DNA of 31,793 bases from Bacillota bacterium (GCA_023397475.1 JAEWUD010000040.1:1-31793); one strand, 5' to 3'; counted from the first letter of the stretch, positions 22,481 through 31,539 are shown. Notes: generated by a model from the letters alone, not told the origin. Made by a program: numbers and translations.

Positions 22481-24526
22481 CTATTTTTTCGGGAAACTCA
22501 ATGCAATCTTCTCCCCGTCGTCACCGACAAAAGCTATCTTACCTTCTGTGGGAAGAGCCACTTCATTCGGATAATCCATCATGTATGTTGAATAAACAAG
22601 CGTTCCATACTTGTCATACACATAGATGGATGTGTTCTCACTTCTCTCAAATGTCACTGTCCTTCCCTTTGTCTCATCCGTGAGATTGTACCAGATTGCT
22701 TCATCCCTTGTCGTAGTCACATCACGGATCTCCTCCGAGAAATCCGCAAGGCAGCTGTCCTTGATGTATACCGCATCCGAATATACCGCGCGGACAAGAA
22801 GTCTGTCATCCTGCTTTTCGATCACAATGCTCGTCAGGTCCCGGCCATTCTGACAGGGAATCTGAAGGAACGGTTCCGCATGTGTCTCGTCGATGATCTT
22901 AAGAACCTGCGATCCTTCCAGAATTACATATCCCGGCATGGCTTCCGACACCTTCATTTCAACCTTGGGAGTTAATGTGAAATTCATATTGGAGTACTTT
23001 CCGCTGTACAAACTATACTCACCCTCATAGGTTTTCCAGGCATCCGTCAACGCAGGAGTTACCTTGTTGGGCTCAAGTTTTTCGGCAAAATAGTCTTTCT
23101 GATAGTAAATGCCAAAATCAACATACTCAATGGCAGCGTCTCTGACGATATACGTTCTACCGTTCTCTCTTTCCGCAAAATGATAAACGGTTCGGCTAGC
23201 ATCCTGAACACTCGCCTCAATTCCTCCGCTCATAAGGACAAATCCGTTATCCTCCGTACACTTATAATACGTGGTTTTCGGGATATCCGTATCACAACTT
23301 GTCACGGTCATGTATTCCATGTTGGGGAACTCTACTTTAAACAGCGCAGAGTTAGTGGTATATACCCCCTCGTATTGTTTCAGCTCTTCCGGTACGGAAT
23401 TCTTTGTAGGTATGTCCCCTGATAACGGATCGCTTACCGTAATTCCTCCTTCTTCCAGAGCAATTTTCATCAGTGCTCTGGCCATGGCTGAACTGCCCAA
23501 TGGATTTGCACCGGAACTCAGAACCGCAATACTGATGTTCTCCCCTGGCGCCACCATCAAGTCCGCGAATTGCTGCGATGTGGCACCGCCTTTCTCAAGG
23601 ATCAATACCCCTGCGTCACTGAAAGGTTTGACCTCGACACTGTCCCAGCCCAGTCCGTAGGGGGATTCGTATTCATCCTTGGCATAGTTTGTCGTCATCT
23701 GCTCTTTGGCTTCATCCGATAGGAGTGTGTTGTCTCCCTCCCAGAAAGTGCTTCCATAGATACTAAGCTCCGACGCCGTCGAAATAATGCCGCCGCTTCC
23801 GATATCCATCACATACTCGTGTCCGATTCTGTCTCCGCCGCTCGTGAAAATATCGATGGCTTCCGGTGTTTGAAACATGTCGACAGGTGTACCTGTCTGT
23901 GTGAGTCCCAATGGTTTCTCAATATGATTCTGCAGATATTCCGTAAACGTCTCACCGCTCACCCTCTCTACGAGTAACTCGAGAAGCCAGAAGCCATCGT
24001 TGCAATAGACGCTGAATTCACCCGGATCCGCCTTCAGTTTCTGCCCGCTCAAATTCTCAAGAAGAAGATCGTGAGATACCAGATCATTATCTTCAAACAG
24101 AAAAGAATCGCCAAACGTCGTTCCCATCAGACCGGAGGAGTGGTTCATCAGCATGCGAACCGTTATATCCTTGTATCTCTCATCGTCCATCGTGAATTCA
24201 GGAATGTATGTGATTACAGGCTCGTCCAGATCAATCTTTCCTGCATCTGCGAGCTGAAGCGCCGCAACCGTCACGAATGTTTTGCTGACAGAGCCGATAT
24301 TGCAGACCACATCCTTGGTCTCTTCTGCTGTCGCCACATATGCGCCGGCCTCCGGGTTGGTCGCCGCAAGTGTGTCGGCCCGTATTCCCGTCTCCGGCAC
24401 ACTGCTCCCGGTCGTTGTCGCGCATGCTCCTGTGGAGAGAATTACTCCAATGGCAAGGATCAAGGTGATCGACCGCTTCATCTGTCCGCTATCCTTCCGC
24501 TGCTTATCCGTATCTATCTTTCTCAT
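22481..24526 (-). CDS. Serine-hydrolase lipoprotein, class C beta-lactamase-like
   Basis: A 681-residue exported protein. The N-terminus has a basic segment, a hydrophobic core ITLILAIGVIL and a lipobox ending TGAC (Cys35), so it should be a lipoprotein on the outer face of the membrane. The penicillin-binding/beta-lactamase fold follows with SVSK (nucleophile Ser79, Lys82), YCN (Tyr-x-Asn) and KGG. Only about 44 residues separate the lipid Cys from the catalytic Ser, a little short for the family. The C-terminal 290 or so residues are beta-rich and unassigned. Such proteins are often D-amino-acid peptidases or esterases acting on wall or antibiotic peptides. GAGG lies about ten bases before ATG 24526; ATG 24481 is an alternative. 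It sits between an exporter and its two-component regulator. Confidence 0.85.
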   Translation of the reverse strand: MRKIDTDKQRKDSGQMKRSITLILAIGVILSTGACATTTGSSVPETGIRADTLAATNPEAGAYVATAEETKDVVCNIGSVSKTFVTVAALQLADAGKIDLDEPVITYIPEFTMDDERYKDITVRMLMNHSSGLMGTTFGDSFLFEDNDLVSHDLLLENLSGQKLKADPGEFSVYCNDGFWLLELLVERVSGETFTEYLQNHIEKPLGLTQTGTPVDMFQTPEAIDIFTSGGDRIGHEYVMDIGSGGIISTASELSIYGSTFWEGDNTLLSDEAKEQMTTNYAKDEYESPYGLGWDSVEVKPFSDAGVLILEKGGATSQQFADLMVAPGENISIAVLSSGANPLGSSAMARALMKIALEEGGITVSDPLSGDIPTKNSVPEELKQYEGVYTTNSALFKVEFPNMEYMTVTSCDTDIPKTTYYKCTEDNGFVLMSGGIEASVQDASRTVYHFAERENGRTYIVRDAAIEYVDFGIYYQKDYFAEKLEPNKVTPALTDAWKTYEGEYSLYSGKYSNMNFTLTPKVEMKVSEAMPGYVILEGSQVLKIIDETHAEPFLQIPCQNGRDLTSIVIEKQDDRLLVRAVYSDAVYIKDSCLADFSEEIRDVTTTRDEAIWYNLTDETKGRTVTFERSENTSIYVYDKYGTLVYSTYMMDYPNEVALPTEGKIAFVGDDGEKIALSFPKK

Positions 24527-24583
24527 GTTTGGATTACCTCATTCATCCTGCGTAAATCTTATCCGCTGCTTTGCGAAAATGAA

Positions 24584-27094
24584 TCACTCCGTCATCAGTT
24601 CATATACCGAAATCTTCCTGATTTTCCTCGCGCCGATGTACGCCGCCAAAAATGCGAACAGAAAAATCGCAATATCCAGGATCAGGATTCCGAAATAATT
24701 AACTTCTATTTTTCCGATAATGGCTGTTAAGATATTGGTGCTTGCGACTCCGAGAACGGAGCCAAGAATGATTCCGGCCACAAGAACGGGAAGGATCTTA
24801 AAGGATAATTGAAGCATCAGTTCTCTTGATGTATACCCAAGTCCTTTGAAGATGCCCAGCTCGCCTCTTTGTTTCTTCACGCTGGATTCCATGATCATGA
24901 ACATGATAATCATGACGACCAGAACCGCGATGATCATGAAGATTCCGGATCCTACGGAAAACGCCGCTAATGCGCCTTTCAACTGGGTCTCCATGATATC
25001 TTTCAGGTGATGGATATTTTCGATTTTGAAGATCGAACTATTTCCTTTGATCAATGTATCTCCGATTTTGATGGCATACTCCACGTGACTTAATCCATAC
25101 ACGCTTAACAGCGTCGCCATCTTCTTTTCAGCCTCGGCTCTGATTCTCTCTTCTGACGTGTTATATTTTCCCTCATCCTCCAGGGCATCCTGAATCGTCC
25201 TGCCAAAGGATGTTGATAACCAACTGCTGAACTCATCCTTATCAACACCTTCATTCAAGGTGATCTCCAACACTCTTGGCTTGTAAGAGGGCTTTATTCT
25301 TTGCATCCCCGCATCGGTAAAATAAACATTTCTACCGGTATTCGTCATGCACGATATCGTCCCGCACACAAGATATTCCTTTTCTATTTTCCCGAACTTA
25401 AAGGTAATCATGTCTCCGACGTTTATTCCTTCCTGACTGGCCAACATCTTTCCAAGCATGACTTCGTTATCGTGTTTGGGAATACGTCCTTCCAGGGGAA
25501 TGATCTGATCTGTCACATCAAAATTCTCATAAACGATTGGAACGACACTGTAATCCTTATATTGAAGATTGACATCGGAAAGCCAGGCAGAGGATAGATT
25601 GATTTTCTTAACTTCCGGAAGACCTATGAGTTCTTCCCTCATCCTTTCAACATCTGTATCCGCTGTCACAACAACACTCAGATCCGGCATCTCGATTCCT
25701 GCCATCGCCCGCAGGGCGCTCATCCCGTCATTACAATAACTGTACAGAAGAAAACACCCGACAATGGTAAAAGTGGATACTGCCACGCAGATCCCGACAC
25801 CAATGTTCTGTTTTGTGTTGCTTAATGCTCCCTTAAGCGCAAGTCTTACATGAACATTCGTCCTTGTTGACGAGAGAGGCAGTCTGCTTTCGCCAAAATG
25901 ATGATCGTTTATTCCTTTGCGAAATGCGACTACCGGCGGATATTTCTTGACCATTCCTGATTTGAAGAAAGAAAGCGCAGCTACAAGAAGGAGAAGTACG
26001 ATGGCCAGGATCGCAATTAAATCCCCTCGAATCTGAACGGTTCCATGATGACCGCTCATCATCTCTCCGACACGGAAAAGTATCGGATTGAAAATCACTG
26101 AACCGATAATTCCCAGGACAACGCCAATAATCCCCAGAAGAACATACTCAAGAACGTAAGAAAGAGATATTTCTCCGGACCTGTACCCCAGTGCTTCAAG
26201 CACGCCGATTGAGACTACCTGTTCGTTAATATCACTCGTTATCCGGTGTCTTATCATAACAAGAAGAGAAACAAGCACCACAGCAGACATCACCATCATA
26301 ATGATAAGAACGATTTTGATATATCCGCCTGACGCAAATTCAAGTTCTTCATACATTTGTGAGACGAATCGCAGTGTCTCTCCGTTCGATGTATTCTCCT
26401 CAACATAAGCTTTAAAATCTTTATAAACTTCTGCTGCTTTACCTTCCTCGGTTTCGAATCCCAGCATGTACGATTTCCCGATGACCTTCCGCAACAAATC
26501 ACAGTCATCATCACCGATGACAAACTTCAGGAACATCGTGTTGTCAGAATAGATACAGGACTCTGCAAATCCCGCAATGGTGAAGGGATACTGTTTCCCG
26601 TTATAAATCATGGTAAAGGTATCGCCTTCCTTAAATCCGAGCGAATCTTTCACATAGAAGGGAGCGTATAGCGGATGTTCGATCGCAGCAATCTCTTCCG
26701 GTGACAATTCTGTCTCAACGATGAAATCCTCGATCTTTCTCTCGTTCTCTTCATTAACAAAACACATATACTGCGAGCACTCCTCGCCATTCACGTCGAT
26801 GAACTTGGTGCCGACAGAAGTTATGCAGTCAATATGTTCAAACCTGGTTACGCGCTCATCAGCTTTGAACACCTCGTCATACGCAGGAAAGTAATCCTTG
26901 TCATTCCTTACAAGAACGTGGTTTCTGATGCCGTGATACTTTTCTATCGTATCCCCGAAAATTCTCTGTATACCCAAAAGACTCGAAGATGAAGCGCCGA
27001 GAAGAATCATACAGATCATCATCAGGATGACAATAGACACAGATTCCGACCTGTGCTTTTTTATATTAAAATAGACCAATCTTAGTATTTTCAT
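24584..27094 (-). CDS. Large FtsX-type ABC transporter permease
   Basis: An 836-residue permease with two FtsX domains. A first helix near residues 20-40 is followed by an extracellular domain, then a three-helix block from about residue 260 (IVLIIMMVMSAVVLVSLLVM). A further helix lies near 430-450, then a second extracellular domain, and finally a C-terminal three-helix block starting FSVGSGIFMIIAVLVVMIIM. The cytoplasmic coupling loops are INEQVVSIGVLEALGYRSGE and KKQRGELGIFKGLGYTSRE. This ten-helix duplicated form is typical of bacitracin/antimicrobial-peptide or lipoprotein-handling exporters. The start is ATG 27094, with AAGGAG five bases upstream; a longer reading to 27130 is unsupported. 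The ATPase lies 66 bp upstream and the lipoprotein gene 57 bp downstream. Confidence 0.88.
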   Translation of the reverse strand: MKILRLVYFNIKKHRSESVSIVILMMICMILLGASSSSLLGIQRIFGDTIEKYHGIRNHVLVRNDKDYFPAYDEVFKADERVTRFEHIDCITSVGTKFIDVNGEECSQYMCFVNEENERKIEDFIVETELSPEEIAAIEHPLYAPFYVKDSLGFKEGDTFTMIYNGKQYPFTIAGFAESCIYSDNTMFLKFVIGDDDCDLLRKVIGKSYMLGFETEEGKAAEVYKDFKAYVEENTSNGETLRFVSQMYEELEFASGGYIKIVLIIMMVMSAVVLVSLLVMIRHRITSDINEQVVSIGVLEALGYRSGEISLSYVLEYVLLGIIGVVLGIIGSVIFNPILFRVGEMMSGHHGTVQIRGDLIAILAIVLLLLVAALSFFKSGMVKKYPPVVAFRKGINDHHFGESRLPLSSTRTNVHVRLALKGALSNTKQNIGVGICVAVSTFTIVGCFLLYSYCNDGMSALRAMAGIEMPDLSVVVTADTDVERMREELIGLPEVKKINLSSAWLSDVNLQYKDYSVVPIVYENFDVTDQIIPLEGRIPKHDNEVMLGKMLASQEGINVGDMITFKFGKIEKEYLVCGTISCMTNTGRNVYFTDAGMQRIKPSYKPRVLEITLNEGVDKDEFSSWLSTSFGRTIQDALEDEGKYNTSEERIRAEAEKKMATLLSVYGLSHVEYAIKIGDTLIKGNSSIFKIENIHHLKDIMETQLKGALAAFSVGSGIFMIIAVLVVMIIMFMIMESSVKKQRGELGIFKGLGYTSRELMLQLSFKILPVLVAGIILGSVLGVASTNILTAIIGKIEVNYFGILILDIAIFLFAFLAAYIGARKIRKISVYELMTE

Positions 27095-27160
27095 TTTCAC
27101 TCCTTGGGGACATAGCTGAATCCCTGACAAATGCCCCTCTGCTATACTTCTCTCTTTCGT

Positions 27161-27922
27161 TTACCAACCCATATCGTCAAGGAATTTCTGTAATTCATTT
27201 CTTCTTTCCTTCACATCATCCGTGCCATACTTTGTCATGTTGTGATCTCCGCAAATTGTCCCGTCCCGAAGAAAAATCACCCGGTCACCCCGTAAAGCTG
27301 TCTTCAGATCATGCGTAACCACGACAATGCTCTGCCCGCTCTTGTTGATCCGGGTAAAAATGTCCAGAACATCCTGACTGGATGCGGAGTTCAGATTTCC
27401 GGTAGGCTCATCGGCAAATACAATTTTCGGATCGTTGATGATTGCTCGCACGATCCCCACTCGTTGTGCTTCACCGCCGGACAACTGATTGGGATACTTC
27501 TTCCAGGTTTGCTCATCGATACCGACCTTCGTCAGAAGCTCCTTTGTCTTCGCGACGAGCTCCTTTGAATTCTTCTGCGCGACCAGCGCGCCGGTAAGAA
27601 CGTTATCAAGAACATTCATGTTCTCGAGAAGGTGAATGCTCTGAAATACGAAGCCGCAGTTCTTTCTTCTGAATATGGCCAGTTCATCATTGTTGTACGT
27701 GGAGATCTCTTCCTCTCCAAAAAAAACTTTGCCCAAGGAAGGCTTATCCATTCCGGATAACGCGTACAATAAGGTCGATTTGCCTGAGCCCGATGCGCCC
27801 ATAATAATCGTGAAATCCATCTCCCTGATTCCCAGATCAAGGTTCTTGATCACGTGCTGCTGAACACCGCCGTTACTGAAACTCTTACATAACTTCTCAG
27901 TCCGTAAAATAGAAGAAACCAT
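27161..27922 (-). CDS. ABC transporter ATP-binding protein
   Basis: A 253-residue ATPase of the MacB/LolD/BceA type. Walker A is GASGSGKST (about 42-50), the signature LSGGEAQR (about 147-154), Walker B IVFADEPTGN, and the switch His is in VVTHDL. The D-loop reads NLNS where almost all relatives have NLDS, so the usual Asp is Asn. The C-terminal tail beyond residue 220 is longer than usual. The start is ATG 27922, with AAAGGAG eight bases upstream. It is the first gene of a five-gene run with permease, lipoprotein, regulator and kinase. Confidence 0.92.
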   Translation of the reverse strand: MVSSILRTEKLCKSFSNGGVQQHVIKNLDLGIREMDFTIIMGASGSGKSTLLYALSGMDKPSLGKVFFGEEEISTYNNDELAIFRRKNCGFVFQSIHLLENMNVLDNVLTGALVAQKNSKELVAKTKELLTKVGIDEQTWKKYPNQLSGGEAQRVGIVRAIINDPKIVFADEPTGNLNSASSQDVLDIFTRINKSGQSIVVVTHDLKTALRGDRVIFLRDGTICGDHNMTKYGTDDVKERRNELQKFLDDMGW

Positions 27923-28002
27923 ATATAACGCTCCTTTAGAAATGAATTCCAGTTCAGTAGTCACGCGGTTCTCCGCGCACCCTCATCACTCACTCTAAAA
28001 GC

Positions 28003-28062
28003 ATTATATGTGGTCTCTGATTTCATTTCTTTAAAGAAGTACTATCAAATTCTTATCAGATT
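28003..28062 (-). promoter_or_regulatory. Promoter and regulator-type direct repeat before the ABC/lipoprotein operon
   Basis: On the minus strand a perfect -10 TATAAT (28008-28003) has no good -35 at the right distance, where AAGAAA stands. Upstream, two 9-bp direct repeats (TATCAAATT 28043-28051 and TATCAGATT 28054-28062 in plus-strand reading) are spaced 11 bp, one helical turn, and would lie about 47-66 bp before the start site. This is the arrangement of OmpR-family activation sites. A TTCTTTAAAGAA palindrome (28027-28038) lies between. The leader contains a CGCGG/CCGCG hairpin (27964-27977). Confidence 0.6.
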
Positions 28063-28095
28063 TTTAATTGAGTCTACTACGGGTCAGTGTAAAAA

Positions 28096-28124
28096 TTGAA
28101 TGATGTTATGATAATGATTATAGA
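28096..28124 (+). promoter_or_regulatory. Candidate promoter of the lactococcin-972-like locus
   Basis: TTGAAT (28096-28101), 17 bp, then TATAGA (28119-28124), the latter overlapping TAGAAT two bases later. It faces the remnant bacteriocin gene and export genes. Between it and 28272 only a 31-codon ORF of no known type (ATG 28151) and a six-codon ORF MKLFLS (28176) are seen. Confidence 0.4.
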
Positions 28125-28271
28125 ATAAATGTCCTTCTTATTTGACATTGATGGAGGAGATGAAAGGATATATAGATGAAGTTATTCCTCTCTTAAATGT
28201 TAAATTGAAACTGGAGAATCATATACTAAAAATGAATATAAAATAACAAAACAATGATACAATGTTGATAA

Positions 28272-28457
28272 GAAGGTAACTATTCGAAGTATACGGATTT
28301 CAGTTATGTTTATTGGAAAGCAACAGTTGAAAGTCCGGGAGGAAAAACAACAAGTGGTTATGTTACGTCAGGTTGGGCGTATGCGTCACAGGGGTATTGG
28401 TTATTTGGGGGGAATAAGGCCTGGTATAATATTGCAAATACATTACCGAAGAATTGA
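28272..28457 (+). pseudogene. Lactococcin-972-family bacteriocin, 5'-truncated
   Basis: 61 codons in one frame from a TAA at 28269 to a TGA at 28455-28457, with no ATG, GTG or TTG start. The sequence carries family landmarks: NYSKYTDF (for VYSNYxH), YWKATVESPGGK (for HxATVxNxxGK), SGYVTSGWAYASQ (for SGxVxxGxWAKAS) and GNKAWYNI (for GNKAYYN). Lactococcin 972 is a roughly 66-residue secreted protein that blocks septum formation through lipid II. Here most of the mature part survives, but the signal peptide and first mature residues are missing. Upstream frames are full of stops and no signal peptide is seen in any frame. The two following genes are exactly the usual partners. I conclude it is a decayed precursor gene, unless an unusual start is used. 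Confidence 0.7.
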
Positions 28458-28459
28458 GG

Positions 28460-28501
28460 GATGCAGGGCAAAGTGGATTTATAATCCCTTTGCCCTGCAT
28501 C
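28460..28501 (+). terminator. Strong hairpin between bacteriocin remnant and export genes
   Basis: A perfect 14-bp stem: GATGCAGGGCAAAG (28460-28473) pairs with CTTTGCCCTGCATC (28488-28501). The loop can add GGAT/ATCC. It is followed by only a weak T-tract (TTCTCATTT), so it would be a leaky terminator or an RNA-stability element, as often found between a bacteriocin gene and its exporter. Confidence 0.6.
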
Positions 28502-28524
28502 TTCTCATTTGAAGAAAGATTGAT

Positions 28525-30585
28525 ATGACGAAAAAGATTGTTGTATACATAGCCTATGCTCTGTGCATGATATTAATAATAATTCAATCATATATGATGT
28601 ATTCGGGGGCTTTGTTCACGAAGATTGATCAAGACAAAGTATCGCTTATCCTTGAAAAACCTGAATCTTTATTGAAGGATGAATACGTTAAAATATTAAT
28701 TGAGATATCTGAGTTGACCTCTTCTGACATTATGTTTTGTCGAGTAAATCAGGATAAATCATTTCAATACTACAAGACAAATCAAGAAGAGTATTTTTTG
28801 GATCTCTCTACATCACAAGGCTCTACATTGATTCCGGAAGGAGTCATTTTATCTACTCGTGACGACGCAGAAGAACAAATTTATGCATTTGTTCCAGACG
28901 ATATGTCTATTGATTTTTACGCGTTTCCTAGTCTATACAAAACAGATATTGATCTGTCTTATGGGAAATTTCTTGTAAGTGAAGAATTCAGAACAAATTG
29001 GATATCTGAACTTTCATCCCGTGGAATATACTGCGAAGTATCTGAGAATATTATTATTATGCCAGATATGTCGTTCTCAATAATACTTGCGGTGTTTATA
29101 CTCATGCTTTTCATCAGTGTAGTTATTTATGCGTTTTCGCGGGCACGCGAATTTACGGTCAAAAAATCCCTAGGATATAGTAACACAAATATTGCTTTAG
29201 AAGAAATAAAACAGAACATAGTATGGAGCGTTCCATTAGCCTTATTAGCAATATCGATAGCTTTTTTAACTTTTGGAATTAAATACAATTTTGAGTCTTC
29301 ACTTAATTATTTATACAATATGTTTCCAATTATGCTCTCTTTAATTCTTCTCCTTCAGTTAACGATGCTTGTATCCACCTATTTGGTTAGTAAAAATTGT
29401 CGAATACAGTGTATTAAGGGGGCGAACAGTAACACGTCTGTATTTGTTTTTGCATGCACATCGAAAGTTATTCTCTTTGTTATCCTAATCGCATATATAT
29501 CGCAAATGACATTTGTTGTAAGAAGCGCTTTCAACGAATATATAACATTAAAGGATAACGCTGATAAGTTATCTGGGTTTGCTATGATTCCTTCCTATAT
29601 GACCATCGAGGATCCCGAAGATAATCCAGAGAAATATATCCCTCGTATGGTGAATTTCTATGAAAGTATTCATGATCAAAAGCAAGCAATTATTGCAAGT
29701 ATGAGTCAGGCAGTAGAGAACGATATGCTTCCTGATGATACAGTACCGGCGTATGTGAAAATAAATGACAATTATCTGGATTTTGTTCAGACTATCACTG
29801 ATATGCGCGGGAATCGAATAACAGCTGCAAGTTTGAAGCCTGAAAAGTACAACGTACTTATTCCTGCCGGATGGAGTGAAGATCTTGTTCTAGGAATTCG
29901 AGCAAATCAAGAGTTCTACGGGGAAGATACGTTCAACTTTATTGAATATGACCCTCAGAGTACTTTTTTTACATTTAGCACAAAAAGCAATTCCGACGAG
30001 CCGGGAAGTGTCAGAAATGTTATAGCATACGTCTTTGATCCAGAAATTGCGGTTAAGTATGAACCGCCGGATTTCATTGTTGGCAATTTTCTTTCATTCT
30101 TTTCTGGGACGATGTTCTTCAAGTGTGATTCTGAGACTGAACTCACTCCGTATGAACAAATTCGTCCCATTCTTCAAAAATACGGTTTATCTGAAATTGT
30201 TGTCGATAGCCCAACTGTTTTGACGTTCTATGAGGGACAATTATCACAAACCATAGAACGTGTGACATTCTTAGGAGCAATCCTTTGTACGTTGATATTT
30301 GCGTTGATTTATTTGATCATTTTTTCGTCTGAACAATATTATCTTCACTATGCCAAGCGTATTTCAATTAAACTTATGACAGGTCATTCCTTAGTTGACA
30401 TATGCATTGTTAGAATCATTCTCAAGACGGCCATCCTACCTCTAATCTCGATTTTAGGCTTATACTTGTCAATTTCAATGCCTCTATCTTTTGCCGCCGT
30501 TCTAATTGAAGTGTTTATTTTCATTTTCATTCTTCGAAAACAGAGCAAGAACAACATCGTTTCAATTATAAAAGGAAGGAATTAG
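28525..30585 (+). CDS. Bacteriocin-associated integral membrane protein, DUF1430 family
   Basis: A 686-residue membrane protein matching the DUF1430 family that accompanies lactococcin 972. One N-terminal helix (about residues 5-27) precedes an outer domain with many acidic residues. Paired helices follow at about 187-207, 235-255, 270-292 and 312-335. A second outer domain (about 340-590) includes NPEKYIPRMVNFYE. Two or three C-terminal helices come last (VTFLGAILCTLIFALIYLII). The architecture is an FtsX-like permease with the REFTVKKSLGYS coupling loop. With the following ATPase it forms the putative export and immunity complex. Codon use is AT-rich compared with the rest of the window. 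The ribosome binding site (AAGAAAGATTGAT) is weak. It is intact from end to end. Confidence 0.88.
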   Translation: MTKKIVVYIAYALCMILIIIQSYMMYSGALFTKIDQDKVSLILEKPESLLKDEYVKILIEISELTSSDIMFCRVNQDKSFQYYKTNQEEYFLDLSTSQGSTLIPEGVILSTRDDAEEQIYAFVPDDMSIDFYAFPSLYKTDIDLSYGKFLVSEEFRTNWISELSSRGIYCEVSENIIIMPDMSFSIILAVFILMLFISVVIYAFSRAREFTVKKSLGYSNTNIALEEIKQNIVWSVPLALLAISIAFLTFGIKYNFESSLNYLYNMFPIMLSLILLLQLTMLVSTYLVSKNCRIQCIKGANSNTSVFVFACTSKVILFVILIAYISQMTFVVRSAFNEYITLKDNADKLSGFAMIPSYMTIEDPEDNPEKYIPRMVNFYESIHDQKQAIIASMSQAVENDMLPDDTVPAYVKINDNYLDFVQTITDMRGNRITAASLKPEKYNVLIPAGWSEDLVLGIRANQEFYGEDTFNFIEYDPQSTFFTFSTKSNSDEPGSVRNVIAYVFDPEIAVKYEPPDFIVGNFLSFFSGTMFFKCDSETELTPYEQIRPILQKYGLSEIVVDSPTVLTFYEGQLSQTIERVTFLGAILCTLIFALIYLIIFSSEQYYLHYAKRISIKLMTGHSLVDICIVRIILKTAILPLISILGLYLSISMPLSFAAVLIEVFIFIFILRKQSKNNIVSIIKGRN

Positions 30586-30589
30586 CAAT

Positions 30590-31219
30590 ATGTCCGATAT
30601 TGTTCTACAAGATATATCTAAAAAGTATGGACAAAGAATAGTTTTCTCGTGTTTTTCTCTTACAATAGAACCGGGAGAGTTTATATGTATATCGGGAGAA
30701 AGTGGGAAAGGTAAATCAACAATACTTAATATTATGGGTTTATTAGATTATCCAGATTCTGGAGATGTAATCATCAAAGGGCAAAAAAATGCTAATCTTC
30801 ATAGTAACTCCGGAAGAAGATTAGTACGGAATGAAATAGCATACGTCTTTCAGAATTATGGACTAGTTGAGGACCAAACTGTGAACTATAACATGAAGAT
30901 AGCTGCAAGATTTTCGGGAAAGAATTCGATAATAGATTATAATTATGCGCTTGAAGAGGTTGGGTTACATCAAGGAGTGTTAAAACAAAAAATTTACCAA
31001 CTAAGCGGCGGTGAGCAGCAAAGAGTTGCTTTAGCAAGACTGCATGTGAAACCATCTTCAATCATTCTTGCTGATGAGCCTACAGGAAGTCTCGATTCAA
31101 CCAATCGAGATGTTATTATGAACATACTGAAGAAGCATAACGAGGCAGGAAAAACTCTTGTCGTCGTAACTCATGATAAGGAAATAGAAAAATGCGCAAA
31201 TCGCGTAGTGAGATTATAA
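30590..31219 (+). CDS. Lactococcin-972-type bacteriocin export/immunity ABC ATPase
   Basis: A 209-residue ATPase: Walker A GESGKGKST, signature LSGGEQQRVALARL, Walker B IILADEPTGSLD, switch His VVTHDKE. It is short, as usual for the lactococcin-972 group of export ATPases, and begins four bases after the DUF1430 stop with AAGGAA as ribosome binding site. The ARLHVKP segment replaces the common ARAIL form, as in this subgroup. It should energise the DUF1430 permease. The toxin gene upstream seems dead, so the pair may now protect against related toxins. No terminator is obvious after it; 31220-31260 is AT-rich. Confidence 0.9.
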   Translation: MSDIVLQDISKKYGQRIVFSCFSLTIEPGEFICISGESGKGKSTILNIMGLLDYPDSGDVIIKGQKNANLHSNSGRRLVRNEIAYVFQNYGLVEDQTVNYNMKIAARFSGKNSIIDYNYALEEVGLHQGVLKQKIYQLSGGEQQRVALARLHVKPSSIILADEPTGSLDSTNRDVIMNILKKHNEAGKTLVVVTHDKEIEKCANRVVRL

Positions 31220-31260
31220 AAGACATTGCTGTAATGGTTGTGTTACTATTATAGCGATTT

Positions 31261-31539
31261 TTAATTAGCTAGACCCATAGCTTCTTCAGGATCGATTTCA
31301 TTCATATGGTATTTCCAATGGTAGACAATTGGTGAATCATTGGTAGTGTCAAGAATTATTCGCACATTTGATCTCTCACTTGGCAACTGGCCGTTAACCA
31401 GTCGATGAATCCGTAATCACCTCATCTTTCAGATCCATGGACTCAAGGTGCTTCATGTTCAGGTAGAGCTTCGTACCCCAAAGCGAAGATTCCATGTATC
31501 GAAGTCGAGCACAAACCAGCACCAATGCGGAGTTTGCGT
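31261..31539 (-). pseudogene. Unrecognised gene fragment, frameshifted and cut by IS66
   Basis: On the minus strand an open frame runs from the IS66 boundary (31539) to a TAA at 31394, with the segment LWGTKLYLNMKHLESMDLKD. It overlaps a second frame ending in TAA at 31261 with LPSERSNVRIILDTTND and IVYHWKYHMNEIDPEE. One frameshift near 31410 would join them into about 90 residues of a C-terminus. Alternatively the second is a separate small gene: GAGGTG stands seven bases before an ATT codon at 31410. I recognise no family. The IS66 left end stands exactly at the 5' edge, so the insertion probably broke the gene. Confidence 0.35.

Noticed and set aside
28306..28512. 68-codon ORF starting with ATG inside the bacteriocin remnant
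   Set aside because: It is in a different frame from the lactococcin-972-like sequence, has no family features, and runs into the hairpin.
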